Assembly (NCBI GenBank): GCA_905612225.1
Contig: CAJQRG010000016.1
Location: 62,001 to 126,000 of the forward strand
Origin: Emcibacteraceae bacterium
GTDB taxonomy: Bacteria; Pseudomonadota; Alphaproteobacteria; Sphingomonadales; Emcibacteraceae
Reading direction: 5' to 3'
Length of the DNA stretch: 64,000 nucleotides
Shown here: positions 9,558 to 19,391 of the stretch, in pieces
Position numbering within the stretch: the stretch's first letter is position 1
How the letters are laid out: each line of letters starts with the position of its first letter
Made by a program: the position numbers and the translations under genes
Notes under the pieces: model-generated
The model's database searches: none
Seen by the model: the letters and a program-made list of their open reading frames with translations, nothing else
What the model was told of the DNA's origin: nothing

Positions 9558-10501
9558 GTTCTTTTTTGTTGAAAAAAATTATCTCTTTAATAATTACTCT
9601 TTTTGTGGCAACGGGTGTCATTTTTATTTTGATAGAAGTTGTGCCCGGTGATCCGGTCGCTTTCATGATGGGTCTTTCTGGAAGTACTGAGGCAGCAGAC
9701 GCTCTTAGGATAGAACTTGGTCTCAATGTTGGACCTTGGGCTCGTTATGTTGATTGGGTATGGGGAATGGTAAATGGAAATTTTGGTATAAGTTACACAT
9801 ATAGGGTACCTGTAATTGAATTAATAAGGGAAAGGGCTCTGGTTTCAGTTCCTCTTACGGTCTACGCTCTTTTTCTGTCAACAGCGATAGCAATACCAGC
9901 CGGCTTAATTAGCGCTTCGAGAAGAGGTTCTTTAGTCGATACGTCATTTATGGGCGTTGCCCAATTAGGTGTGGCAATTCCAAATTTTTGGTTTGCTATC
10001 TTACTGGTTCTCTTTTTTTCAACTACTTTAAAGTTGTTTTCGGCTAGTGGATTTCCTGGTTGGGATGCAGGTTTTTTAATCTGTTTGAAGGCTCTTACGT
10101 TGCCTGCAATTTCTTTAGCCCTTCCACAAGCGGCTATTTTATCGCGTGTTATGCGATCATCTGCTCTCGAAGTTATGAATGAGGACTATATTCGTACCGC
10201 AAGAGCTAAAGGGCTAAATAAGAACCAAGCTCTCTTACGCCATGGGCTCCGTAATGCTATGATACCAGTTCTTACAATTTTAGGACTTCAGTTTTCATTT
10301 TTGTTAGCGGGTGGGATAATTATTGAAAGTGTATTCTCATTGCCAGGGTTGGGTCGGCTTGTGTTTCAATCAATAGTACAGCGCGATTTAATAGTTGTTA
10401 AATCCATTGTTACATTATTAGTTTTTTCAGTTGTATTTATAACCTTTATTGTTGACTTACTCTATGCAGCAGTTGACCCAAGACTTCGTGAAGGAAATTA
10501 A
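9554..10501 (+). CDS. ABC transporter permease, DppB/OppB type
   Basis: Multi-TM; EVMNEDYIRTARAKGLNKNQALLRHGLRNAMIPVLTILGLQ (EAA loop). Confidence 0.9.
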   Translation: MSSFLLKKIISLIITLFVATGVIFILIEVVPGDPVAFMMGLSGSTEAADALRIELGLNVGPWARYVDWVWGMVNGNFGISYTYRVPVIELIRERALVSVPLTVYALFLSTAIAIPAGLISASRRGSLVDTSFMGVAQLGVAIPNFWFAILLVLFFSTTLKLFSASGFPGWDAGFLICLKALTLPAISLALPQAAILSRVMRSSALEVMNEDYIRTARAKGLNKNQALLRHGLRNAMIPVLTILGLQFSFLLAGGIIIESVFSLPGLGRLVFQSIVQRDLIVVKSIVTLLVFSVVFITFIVDLLYAAVDPRLREGN

Positions 10502-11361
10502 TGAAACATTTTTCAATTAGTTTTATTGTTGGAGGTGGTCTCACAACTTTGTTTATAATTGCTGCAATACTTTCATTTTTTTGGACCCCGTATGACGTTG
10601 AATTATTAAATATTAAAGGCAAGTTTGCTACCCCTGGCTTTGAACACTTGATGGGCACCGATCATTTTGGCCGTGATATACTGTCAATGGTCATGGTAGG
10701 TACAAGAAATGCTATTGCCGTATCGCTTATAGCAGTAGGTATAGGAGCGGCCATCGGGGTTCCTCTGGGCTTGTGGGCAGCTGCTACCTGTATGAATGGT
10801 TCTCGTATTATTGATGAACTTCTTATGCGTGGAAATGACCTTATATTTGCTTTTCCTTCACTTTTGTTGGCTATTATGATCACGGCAGTGTTTGGGCCCA
10901 GTATTATAAATGCAATCATAGCCATTGGTATTTTTAATATTCCCGTATTTGCTCGAGTTTCACGAGGTGCAGCTTTAAGTATTTGGCCAAAGGAATATAT
11001 TTCTGCAGCTCGGGTAGCAGGCAAAGGTTCAACAAGAATAAGTTATGAACATATTTTACCTAATATTTTGAATTTGTTAATAGTGCAGGCAACAATTCAG
11101 TTTTCAATTGCTATAATTGCAGAGGCAAGTTTATCATATGTAGGTCTCGGTTCTCAACCGCCTGACCCAAGCCTTGGACGTATGCTAAATGAGGCTCAAA
11201 CAATGATATTCTTTGCCCCGTGGCTTGCCTATTTTCCTGGAGGGGCAATAGTTGCCCTGGTACTTGGGTTTAACCTAATGGGTGATGGAATGCGTGATAT
11301 ATTAGACCCAAAACTTCGGCAAAGAAGTGAAACAGGAAAGGCCAGTAATGACGCTTCTTAA
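10501..11361 (+). CDS. ABC transporter permease, DppC/OppC type
   Basis: HLMGTDHFGRDILSMVMVGTRNAIAVSL; EYISAARVAGKGSTRISYEHILPN; LSYVGLGSQPPDPSLGRML. Confidence 0.9.
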   Translation: MKHFSISFIVGGGLTTLFIIAAILSFFWTPYDVELLNIKGKFATPGFEHLMGTDHFGRDILSMVMVGTRNAIAVSLIAVGIGAAIGVPLGLWAAATCMNGSRIIDELLMRGNDLIFAFPSLLLAIMITAVFGPSIINAIIAIGIFNIPVFARVSRGAALSIWPKEYISAARVAGKGSTRISYEHILPNILNLLIVQATIQFSIAIIAEASLSYVGLGSQPPDPSLGRMLNEAQTMIFFAPWLAYFPGGAIVALVLGFNLMGDGMRDILDPKLRQRSETGKASNDAS

Positions 11362-12946
11362 TATAAAGAACTTTTCCCTCGCAATAAATGATAAAAATAT
11401 TCTTCACAATATTAATATTAAGATTAATGCTGGACAAGTGGTAGCCATCGTAGGGGAGAGTGGTTCTGGTAAATCAATGATATCTTCTGCAATTATTAAT
11501 TTATTGCCCCAAGGGGCTGAGCTTTCAGGTGAAATTTTACTTAATAACGATAACCTCTTAGATAAGACCGAACGTGAAATGTGCCTTCATCGTATAAATG
11601 ATTTGGGAATGATTTTTCAAGAACCTATGACTGCATTAAACCCGTTAGAAACTATCGGTGCGCAAATTATGGAAGCCATTAAACTAACTAAACCAAAAAT
11701 TGGGTCCAAGGATCTGCAAAAAGAAGCTGAGTTAATTCTTGAAGCGGTCGAGATGAAAAAAAGTCGTTTTCCATTAAATACATATCCACATAAGCTTTCT
11801 GGCGGTCAGCGTCAGCGGGTGGTTATTGCTATAGCCCTGTCACAGAAGCCCAAACTTTTAATAGCCGATGAACCAACAACTGCACTTGACGTAACTACAC
11901 AAGCAAAAATTATGAAACTTCTTCTGAAATTAGTTAAAGATTACGGGATAGGAATTTTGTTAGTAAGTCATGACTTGGCGGTTGTCGCTGATGTTGCGGA
12001 TCATATAGTTATTATGAAAAATGGGAAGGTCGTTGAACAGCAAAATACAATAACTTTTTTTAAATCTATGAAACATAGTTATTCAAAGCAATTATTTGCT
12101 GCTGCAAAACACAAATTATTTGAAAAAAATGTATCTGTTTGTTCTGAAATAATATTAGAAGTTCAGAGTTTAACAAAAGAATATGACCTAGGTAATAAAA
12201 AAACTCTTAAGGCAGTTAATAATGTTGGCTTTACACTTAAGCGAGGGGAAAACCTAGGTTTGGTTGGGGAAAGTGGTTGTGGAAAATCTACTATTGCTCG
12301 CTGTATACTGGGGCTTGAAAAATTTGGTAAGGGTAAAATTTGGATAGGTGGTGAGCCATTCTATGGGCAAAAGGAATTACGCCACTGTATAAATGTAGTT
12401 TTCCAAGATCCCTTTGGAAGTTTTAATCCTCGGCACACAGTGGAACGTCTAGTAGCAGAACCTTTTTATGTTTTAAAAAAATCTTTAACGAATTTTGAGA
12501 AGAGGGTCAAGGTTGCCCAAATTCTAAAATTAGTGGGGCTGAGCGATGAAGACTTAAAAAAATACCCTCACGAATTTTCAGGAGGAGAACGACAGAGAAT
12601 AGCAATTGCACGTGCCTTGATAACAGAGCCCGATATAATACTTCTAGATGAGTCAACTTCTGCCCTTGATGTTATAATTAGAAACCAAATATTAGACCTT
12701 CTTAAAGACTTATCTATAAAGCTGGGAATTTCCTATTTATTTATTTCACATGACTTAACTACCGTGAAAAATATTACGAATAGAGTTATAGTTATGAAGG
12801 ACGGGGCTATAATTGAAGAGGGTTTAACTGCCGAGGTTTATAAAAATCCAAAACATGAATATACAAAATCGCTAATTGAGGCGAGCCCAGATATTACAAG
12901 GGCTATTAGGAGGAAAGAGGAAAATAATAATGAAAATACCCTTTAA
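11348..12946 (+). CDS. ABC transporter ATP-binding protein, fused DppD-DppF type
   Basis: Two Walker A (GESGSGKS, GESGCGKS) and two signature motifs (LSGGQRQR, FSGGERQR). Start ATG 11348 preferred over 11327. Confidence 0.92.
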   Translation: MTLLNIKNFSLAINDKNILHNINIKINAGQVVAIVGESGSGKSMISSAIINLLPQGAELSGEILLNNDNLLDKTEREMCLHRINDLGMIFQEPMTALNPLETIGAQIMEAIKLTKPKIGSKDLQKEAELILEAVEMKKSRFPLNTYPHKLSGGQRQRVVIAIALSQKPKLLIADEPTTALDVTTQAKIMKLLLKLVKDYGIGILLVSHDLAVVADVADHIVIMKNGKVVEQQNTITFFKSMKHSYSKQLFAAAKHKLFEKNVSVCSEIILEVQSLTKEYDLGNKKTLKAVNNVGFTLKRGENLGLVGESGCGKSTIARCILGLEKFGKGKIWIGGEPFYGQKELRHCINVVFQDPFGSFNPRHTVERLVAEPFYVLKKSLTNFEKRVKVAQILKLVGLSDEDLKKYPHEFSGGERQRIAIARALITEPDIILLDESTSALDVIIRNQILDLLKDLSIKLGISYLFISHDLTTVKNITNRVIVMKDGAIIEEGLTAEVYKNPKHEYTKSLIEASPDITRAIRRKEENNNENTL

Positions 12947-14381
12947 CAGCGAACAAATTCTCATAAACGGTGAGTGGCGAAATGCTGAAAATAATAAAAC
13001 CTTAGACCTTATTAATCCATCAAATGGAGAACTACTTTGTAAAATTGGCCGCGGATCATTAAATGACGTGGACTGTGCAGTTGTGGCAGCTCAGGATGCA
13101 TTAAATGGAGTTTGGGGTAGTTATTCTGCAATGGAGCGAGGTAGGGTAATTACAAAAATAGGTAAAAAAATATTAGAATATGTGGATGTTCTTACAGAGC
13201 TTGAAAGCCTTGATGTTGGTAAACCTACTAAACAAGCCCGAGTAGATGCAATTGCAATGGCCAGATATATGGAATTCTATGGGGGATCTGCTGATAAGGT
13301 ACATGGTCACACTATTCCTTACTTGGACGGGTATACAGTTTATACATTACGGGAACCACATGGGGTTACAGGACACATAGTTCCCTGGAACTATCCTATG
13401 CAAATTACAGGACGTTGTATTGGCGGTGCATTAGCGATGGGTAATACTTGCGTGTTAAAGCCAGCAGAGGACGCTTGTTTAACTGCCCTCATGTTTGCGC
13501 GAATTGCAGAAGAAGCTGGATTACCAAAGGGTGTTTTGAATGTTGTGACAGGCCTGGGGATTGAGGCTGGGGCTGCACTAAGCAGTCACCCAGGGATCAA
13601 CCACATTAGTTTTACAGGTTCAGTGGGTATTGGAAAACTTATTCAGAAGGCTGCAGGTAATAATATTGTTCCCGTAACACTTGAGTTAGGCGGTAAGTCA
13701 CCACAAATAATTTTTGATGATGCTGACTTAGATGCTGCTTTGCCATTTTTAGTTGCTGGGGGGATACAAAATGCCGGTCAAACCTGCTCGGCGGGAACTA
13801 GGATACTTATCCAGCGTGGCGTTTATGAAAACGTAATTAAAATGATGTGTAATAAAATATCTGCGCTAAAGGTGGGATCAGCTATGGATGATCTTGATCT
13901 TGGGCCACTCATATCATCAAAACAGAAGATGATTGTAGACGGGTATATTGCTCATGGTGTTGAAAGTGGTTTAACAATAGCAGCACAAGGTCAAATCAAT
14001 GATGATTGTCCCTCAACAGGTTGCTATGTTGTCCCCACATTATTTAGGGATGTTCCGCCGAACCATAAACTAGCTCAGGAAGAAATTTTTGGTCCTGTTC
14101 AAGTTGCAATTCCTTTTGATACCGAAGAGGAGGCTATAAAATTAGCCAATGGGACAGAGTTTGGTCTCGTTACGGGTGTTTGGACCCGTGATGGAGGGCG
14201 ACAAATGCGTATGGCTAAAGCAATTAAAGCTGGACAAGTATTCATTAATAATTATGGAGCTGGTGGTGGAGTTGAGTTGCCTTTTGGTGGTATAGGAAAA
14301 TCAGGTTTTGGTCGTGAGAAGGGTTTTGAAGCTCTTTATGGCTTCTCAGTTTTAAAAACAATTGCAACTTACCATGGCTAA
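12930..14381 (+). CDS. NAD(P)-dependent aldehyde dehydrogenase
   Basis: ELGGKSPQIIFDDADLDAA; NAGQTCSAGTR catalytic Cys; EEIFGPVQ. Start ATG 12930 after AGGAGGAAAGAGG. Confidence 0.9.
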   Translation: MKIPFNSEQILINGEWRNAENNKTLDLINPSNGELLCKIGRGSLNDVDCAVVAAQDALNGVWGSYSAMERGRVITKIGKKILEYVDVLTELESLDVGKPTKQARVDAIAMARYMEFYGGSADKVHGHTIPYLDGYTVYTLREPHGVTGHIVPWNYPMQITGRCIGGALAMGNTCVLKPAEDACLTALMFARIAEEAGLPKGVLNVVTGLGIEAGAALSSHPGINHISFTGSVGIGKLIQKAAGNNIVPVTLELGGKSPQIIFDDADLDAALPFLVAGGIQNAGQTCSAGTRILIQRGVYENVIKMMCNKISALKVGSAMDDLDLGPLISSKQKMIVDGYIAHGVESGLTIAAQGQINDDCPSTGCYVVPTLFRDVPPNHKLAQEEIFGPVQVAIPFDTEEEAIKLANGTEFGLVTGVWTRDGGRQMRMAKAIKAGQVFINNYGAGGGVELPFGGIGKSGFGREKGFEALYGFSVLKTIATYHG

Positions 14382-14411
14382 TGTTATAAATAAGAAAGAT
14401 TAGATAATATC

Positions 14412-15158
14412 ATGAAATTAAAGAATAAAATTGCAATAGTAACTGGTGGTGCTTCTGGATTTGGTGCTGGTATTGTACGCAAATTTGTTACTGAAGGTGC
14501 GAAAGTTGTTATTGCTGATATAAACAATTTATTAGCTGGGGACTTAGCTAGAGAACTTGGTGAAGATGTTATCTCCGTCGAGGTGGACGTATCAGATAGT
14601 AGAAGTGTTAAGCACCTGGTAGAGAGGACAATATCAAAATTTGAAACTATTGATATTTTAGTTAATAATGCTGGTGTTGGTCATCAACCTCAAGCACTGG
14701 ATAAACTTTCTGAAAATGATTTTGACCGTGTTTTTAACGTTAATGCCAAATCAGTCTTTTATACGGCTCAACAAGTTGTTCCTATTATGAAAACTGCTAA
14801 GAGTGGGGTAATTTTAAATGTTGCAAGTACTGGAGGAGTTAGTCCAAGACCAAATCTAACGTGGTATAATGCTTCAAAAGGTTGGATGATTACGGCTACT
14901 AAAGCCATGGCGGTAGAGTTAGCTTCATTTGGTATTCGGGTAAATGCTATAAACCCTGTTGCGGGTGAAACGCCGCTCCTAGCAACCTTCATGGGTGAGG
15001 ATACTCCAGAGATACGTGAAAAATTTCTTTCTACAATCCCGATGGGCCGATTTTCCATGCCAGAGGATATGGGAAATACCGCTAGTTTTCTCTGTAGCGA
15101 CGAAGCTAGTATGATTACTGGTGTAGCTTTGAATGTTGATGGCGGACGTTGTATATAG
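14412..15158 (+). CDS. SDR family NAD(P)-dependent oxidoreductase
   Basis: IAIVTGGASGFGAGI (TGxxxGxG), LVNNAGVG, YNASKG (YxxxK). Confidence 0.9.
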   Translation: MKLKNKIAIVTGGASGFGAGIVRKFVTEGAKVVIADINNLLAGDLARELGEDVISVEVDVSDSRSVKHLVERTISKFETIDILVNNAGVGHQPQALDKLSENDFDRVFNVNAKSVFYTAQQVVPIMKTAKSGVILNVASTGGVSPRPNLTWYNASKGWMITATKAMAVELASFGIRVNAINPVAGETPLLATFMGEDTPEIREKFLSTIPMGRFSMPEDMGNTASFLCSDEASMITGVALNVDGGRCI

Positions 15159-15194
15159 ATAATCAATTGTAATTTAATATTAATCGGACATGAT

Positions 15195-16193
15195 ATGTTT
15201 AAACCAGGACCACAAAACTTAATTACTGACGTTGAGGGAATAAGCGTTGGACATGCTGAAGATCAAAAAGTAAGAACCGGGACTACCTTACTTTTTTGTC
15301 CTAGCTCCATTACAGGTGGGGTAGACGTTCGTGGGGGTGGGCCAGGACTTCGCGATGTAGAGGTTCTTGCTCCAGAAAATCTTGTTGGTCGTGCAGATGC
15401 TGTAATCTTATCTGGTGGGAGTGTGTTTGGACTTGCGGCGGGCGATGGGGTTGCAAAAGTTCTATCAAAACAAAATATTGGCCTGAAATTTACAGAAACT
15501 ATGCCAGCAGTCCCTATTGTTGTTGGGGCCATATTATTTGATTTAGTTAATGGTGGAGACAAAAATTGGAATTTAAATACGCCTTATCATGATCTTGGCA
15601 TCGAGGCTCTTTCAGACGCACAAGAACGAAATGGAGCTGCGTTTCCCCTTGGTAATCATGGTGCAGGCCTTGGTGCCCGTGCTGGCAATAAGGAAGGAGG
15701 GCTCGGATCAGCTTCTCTTGATCTGGGTGATGGATTAATCGTTGGAGCTTTAGTCGCTGTAAATAGTGTTGGAAGTGTTTTTATGCCTGATGGTGAGACT
15801 TATTGGGCTCAACCCTTTGCTTATGGTGATGAACTTGGCGGTCAAAAGGCAAATCCTAATCAAGACCCTGCGATGCAACCCATACCGGACGATGCTAAAC
15901 TGAAGGGAATGACCCCAGGGACTAATACCACAATAGGTGTCATTGCTACCTCTGCAAAATTAACTACAGCTGAATGTAAGCGTGTTGCTATGATGGCTCA
16001 CGATGGATTTGCAAGAGCTATTCGTCCCGTTCATACGCCTTCTGATGGGGATACTATATTTTGTATTTCAGGCGGCACTAAAGAAATCCCTAGTGGTCCA
16101 ACAAGAGCTAGTTGGCTAAGTGAAATTGGCTCAGCTGCAGCTGATACTATGACAAGGGCAATTGCACGTGGAGTTTATGAAGCGCAGAATTAA
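15195..16193 (+). CDS. P1 family peptidase (DmpA / L-aminopeptidase-D-esterase superfamily)
   Basis: NLITDVEGISVGHAEDQKVRTGTTLLF; VILSGGSVFGLAAGDGV; MTPGTNTTIGVIATSAKL self-cleavage region. Confidence 0.88.
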   Translation: MFKPGPQNLITDVEGISVGHAEDQKVRTGTTLLFCPSSITGGVDVRGGGPGLRDVEVLAPENLVGRADAVILSGGSVFGLAAGDGVAKVLSKQNIGLKFTETMPAVPIVVGAILFDLVNGGDKNWNLNTPYHDLGIEALSDAQERNGAAFPLGNHGAGLGARAGNKEGGLGSASLDLGDGLIVGALVAVNSVGSVFMPDGETYWAQPFAYGDELGGQKANPNQDPAMQPIPDDAKLKGMTPGTNTTIGVIATSAKLTTAECKRVAMMAHDGFARAIRPVHTPSDGDTIFCISGGTKEIPSGPTRASWLSEIGSAAADTMTRAIARGVYEAQN

Positions 16194-16281
16194 GTGACAA
16201 TTTGATTATAAAATGAATAATTAGTGGCCTCAGGATTCATCAAAAAATTATTCTTGTTTATGGCTTATTTTTATAAAAAAA

Positions 16282-16305
16282 TGGCCCCCAATAACTTGGA
16301 GGCCA
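16282..16305. terminator. terminator-like hairpin between convergent genes
   Basis: TGGCCcCCAA-TAAC-TTGGaGGCCA, one mismatch, T-rich sequence on both outer sides. Confidence 0.65.
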
Positions 16306-16322
16306 AATTCTTTTATTCAAAA

Positions 16323-17666
16323 TCAAATAGCATCAATTGCCATCTTCATGGCGTCTAGGGCACCGCGTAATTTATAATTAGTAGTGGCGAGGTTCATACG
16401 CATGTAACCCTCTCCACCTAGGCCATAGTTTTCGCCTGGGTTTAAATTTACGCCAGCCTTTTCTATAAAGAAATTTTTAAGCATATCGCCAACACGAGCA
16501 CCATCATCAGGCTTTCCTAGCTTTTTAGCAACTGAAGAGCAATCTAGAAAAGCAAGATAAGTACCCTCATGTTTACGGTATTTAACATCTTTCATACTTT
16601 CGTTACAAAAGTCCTCTAGAATATGGCAGTTACCATCTATGTACGATTGCGTATCATCCATATAGCTAGCACCGTGCAGATAGGCGGCATTACACGCTAT
16701 CATTCCGAGGGCATTAAGCGATCCACGTTGATGTCCACTCTTCTTAAGATTATCAATCATTTCCATGTTATCTGAGAAGAGGTAGGCAACATGGTGAGCT
16801 GCTAGATTAAAGGATTTACTGGTTGATTTCAGCGTATAGCTTGACATGGCGTACTTCTCACCCAGGGTTGCATACGGAGTATATGTGGCACCCTTATTAA
16901 CAAAATCACAATGTATTTCATCAGCTACAACCAGCACCCCTTTTTCAATACATAAGTCACCCATGGCTCTCATTTCAGTTGGGCTCCAGCAATTTCCAGT
17001 AGGATTTGCAGGATTGCAGAAAAGAATTATTTTAATATCATCCTTATCTATTTGCTTTGCCATAAGGTCTAGGTCCATTTCCCAGCGTCCATCAATAAGC
17101 CTGAGAGGGTTTTCAACAGAAGAAAATTGAGCATTACGAACAGTCCCAAAGAAACCTGAATATCCTGGGGTTTGAACGAGAACAGGTCCGCCACTAGTAT
17201 TGTGGAGTTTAAGAATGGATAGGCAGCCATCAAGAACGCCGTGCGAATTTAAAATACTACCGGGCTTTATATCTTGATTATATCGTTTTTTATTCCACGC
17301 TATAATATTTTCATAAAAATATGAAGGTGGACCTTGATATCCCCAATTCTGATGCCCCATTCGTTTCATTAGAGCCTCAGTTATATGAGGAAGGGTTCTA
17401 AAATCCATATCAGCAACCCCCATAGGAAAGGGTACATCGTGTGGTCTTGCATTTCTTCTGATACTATCCCACTTGTAGTCACCAGAGCCTATCCTGTTAA
17501 ATTCTTCATCTAGATCATAAGACATGGACATTGAAATATAACCCATTCCCTTGGCATTAACAGCAGATGGGATCGCTAGCCCGCCTCCGATTGCACTACC
17601 GATGAGTGCCGTTGCACTTGCACCTTTCATGAAAAAACGACGATTTAAATTTTTAGTATTTGACAT
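16323..17666 (-). CDS. Tat-signal PLP-dependent aminotransferase / C-S lyase (MalY/PatB-like)
   Basis: NLNRRFFMKGASATALIGSAIGG Tat signal; FCNPANPTGNCWS; VVADEIHCDF; STSKSFNLA PLP-lysine motif. Confidence 0.85.
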   Translation of the reverse strand: MSNTKNLNRRFFMKGASATALIGSAIGGGLAIPSAVNAKGMGYISMSMSYDLDEEFNRIGSGDYKWDSIRRNARPHDVPFPMGVADMDFRTLPHITEALMKRMGHQNWGYQGPPSYFYENIIAWNKKRYNQDIKPGSILNSHGVLDGCLSILKLHNTSGGPVLVQTPGYSGFFGTVRNAQFSSVENPLRLIDGRWEMDLDLMAKQIDKDDIKIILFCNPANPTGNCWSPTEMRAMGDLCIEKGVLVVADEIHCDFVNKGATYTPYATLGEKYAMSSYTLKSTSKSFNLAAHHVAYLFSDNMEMIDNLKKSGHQRGSLNALGMIACNAAYLHGASYMDDTQSYIDGNCHILEDFCNESMKDVKYRKHEGTYLAFLDCSSVAKKLGKPDDGARVGDMLKNFFIEKAGVNLNPGENYGLGGEGYMRMNLATTNYKLRGALDAMKMAIDAI

Positions 17667-17788
17667 TGTATTTTCCTTTTTAAAACATTACTAAATATAG
17701 ATTGCATGAGTATATGCTATCTGTCAACGCTATGAATTCAAAAAAAAGGCCTCGCCAAATGGCAAAATCATTCTTTTGTTATAGCTAA

Positions 17789-19213
17789 TTATATTGACTT
17801 TATTGCAAACTCAATATTTTCCATTGCTTTGGTCAATGTTGTTCGGTTTGTGGCCAAGTTCATACGCATAAAACCATCACCGCCTTTACCATAATTTTCA
17901 CCCGGATTTATGTCGATTCTAGCGTTATCCAACATCCATTTTTTAAGATAGGATCCGCCGGTATATGTTTTAATACTTGTCACTCCAAAAAAGTCGGTGG
18001 CTGTGACGTTATTAGCATTATTATAAATATTAAGTTCAGACGCCTTTGTTTCGACATCTAACTTTTCAGAAAGTTCTCTGCAGTCAAGCCAAGCAAGATA
18101 AGTACCTTCTTGAACTTGGTACTTAATAATTGGAATACGGTCCGCACAAAATTTTTCAACATATTTTGCATTTTCTGTAAGATACAAGTTTTGTTCATCA
18201 ATATAGTCATCTCCGTGCTTTAGAGCTTCGTTTGATGCAATCATACCCATTATATTAAGGAGTAGGCGTTGATGTCCTCCTTTTAAAACTTTATCAATAT
18301 AAGATCGATTATGAGAAAACATATAGCCTGTTCTGTGTGAGGCTAAATTAAATGACTTACTGGTTGATTTATATGAAATGCTATTTTGAGCATATTCGTC
18401 ACCGAGGGAAGCGTAGGCTACATATTGATTGCCATTTGTGACAAAGTCGCAATGAATTTCATCAGCAATTACAAGACAATCATGGGCGTTGCAAATATCA
18501 CCCATTCTGCGCAGTTCGGCTGCCGTCCAACAATTTCCAGTAGGATTTTGTGGATTACAGAGGATATATAATTTAATACCTGAAGCAATTTGCAATTCAA
18601 AATCATCCCAGTCCACTGCATACCGACCAGTATCATTTCTGATCATTTCACTCTCTGCTTCATGCATATTGGCTTGATGGATAGTACTAAAAAAACTCGA
18701 ATAATTGGGAGTAAGAAGAAGTACACGATCACCATCCTTACCAAAAGCTTTTAGTGTAGAGAGAACTCCGTCCAGAACGCCCACGGAATTTAATATATTT
18801 CCCTTAGGTACATCTGCATCATACCTTCTTTTGTTCCAAGCAACAATATTTGCAGAGTAATCTAGGGGCGGCAATTCATACCCCCAATTTTCTGTTTCGA
18901 GACGTTTTTTTAGTGCTGAAGTCACTTGGGGTAATGTTCGAAAGTCCATATCAGCAATACCCATCCCTACATCAAGCTGGTTATCTGGATTAAACATTTT
19001 GATCATGTCAAATTTAATGCTGTTTGTACCAACACGGTTATAACCAGCATCAAAGTTTACTTTTTCATAAGAAGTTATTTCCTCATCAGTTGCCTGCTTT
19101 GGCTCGGAGCCAGTTTGTTCAGCACACCCTGTTAGGGTTGCAGTTCCGACTAGAGCAGCAACACCAGTTCCTTTAATAAAAAAACGACGATTAATATCTG
19201 TATTGGATTTCAT
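17789..19213 (-). CDS. Tat-signal PLP-dependent aminotransferase / C-S lyase (MalY/PatB-like), paralog with insertion
   Basis: DINRRFFIKGTGVAALVGTATLTGC signal; LCNPQNPTGNCWT; VIADEIHCDF; STSKSFNLA. Confidence 0.85.
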   Translation of the reverse strand: MKSNTDINRRFFIKGTGVAALVGTATLTGCAEQTGSEPKQATDEEITSYEKVNFDAGYNRVGTNSIKFDMIKMFNPDNQLDVGMGIADMDFRTLPQVTSALKKRLETENWGYELPPLDYSANIVAWNKRRYDADVPKGNILNSVGVLDGVLSTLKAFGKDGDRVLLLTPNYSSFFSTIHQANMHEAESEMIRNDTGRYAVDWDDFELQIASGIKLYILCNPQNPTGNCWTAAELRRMGDICNAHDCLVIADEIHCDFVTNGNQYVAYASLGDEYAQNSISYKSTSKSFNLASHRTGYMFSHNRSYIDKVLKGGHQRLLLNIMGMIASNEALKHGDDYIDEQNLYLTENAKYVEKFCADRIPIIKYQVQEGTYLAWLDCRELSEKLDVETKASELNIYNNANNVTATDFFGVTSIKTYTGGSYLKKWMLDNARIDINPGENYGKGGDGFMRMNLATNRTTLTKAMENIEFAIKSI

Positions 19214-19391
19214 CTTTTATTTCCCTGATTAATTTTGTCCATTTAATTCGTATCATAGTGGTATGAAAAGTGTCAACTTCTCGATTGTTGAAAAAATTTA
19301 TTAATATAATAAAATATTTTTCTATGAAGCATGAGAAGGTGGTTATATATAGGTGTTATAAAAATTTATATGATTTTAGGTCTATTTCAGA

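Noticed and set aside
10662-11024. 120-aa minus-strand ORF
   Set aside because: Antisense shadow of the DppC-type permease; low-complexity translation.
14768-15166. 132-aa minus-strand ORF
   Set aside because: Antisense to the SDR gene with all catalytic motifs on the plus strand.
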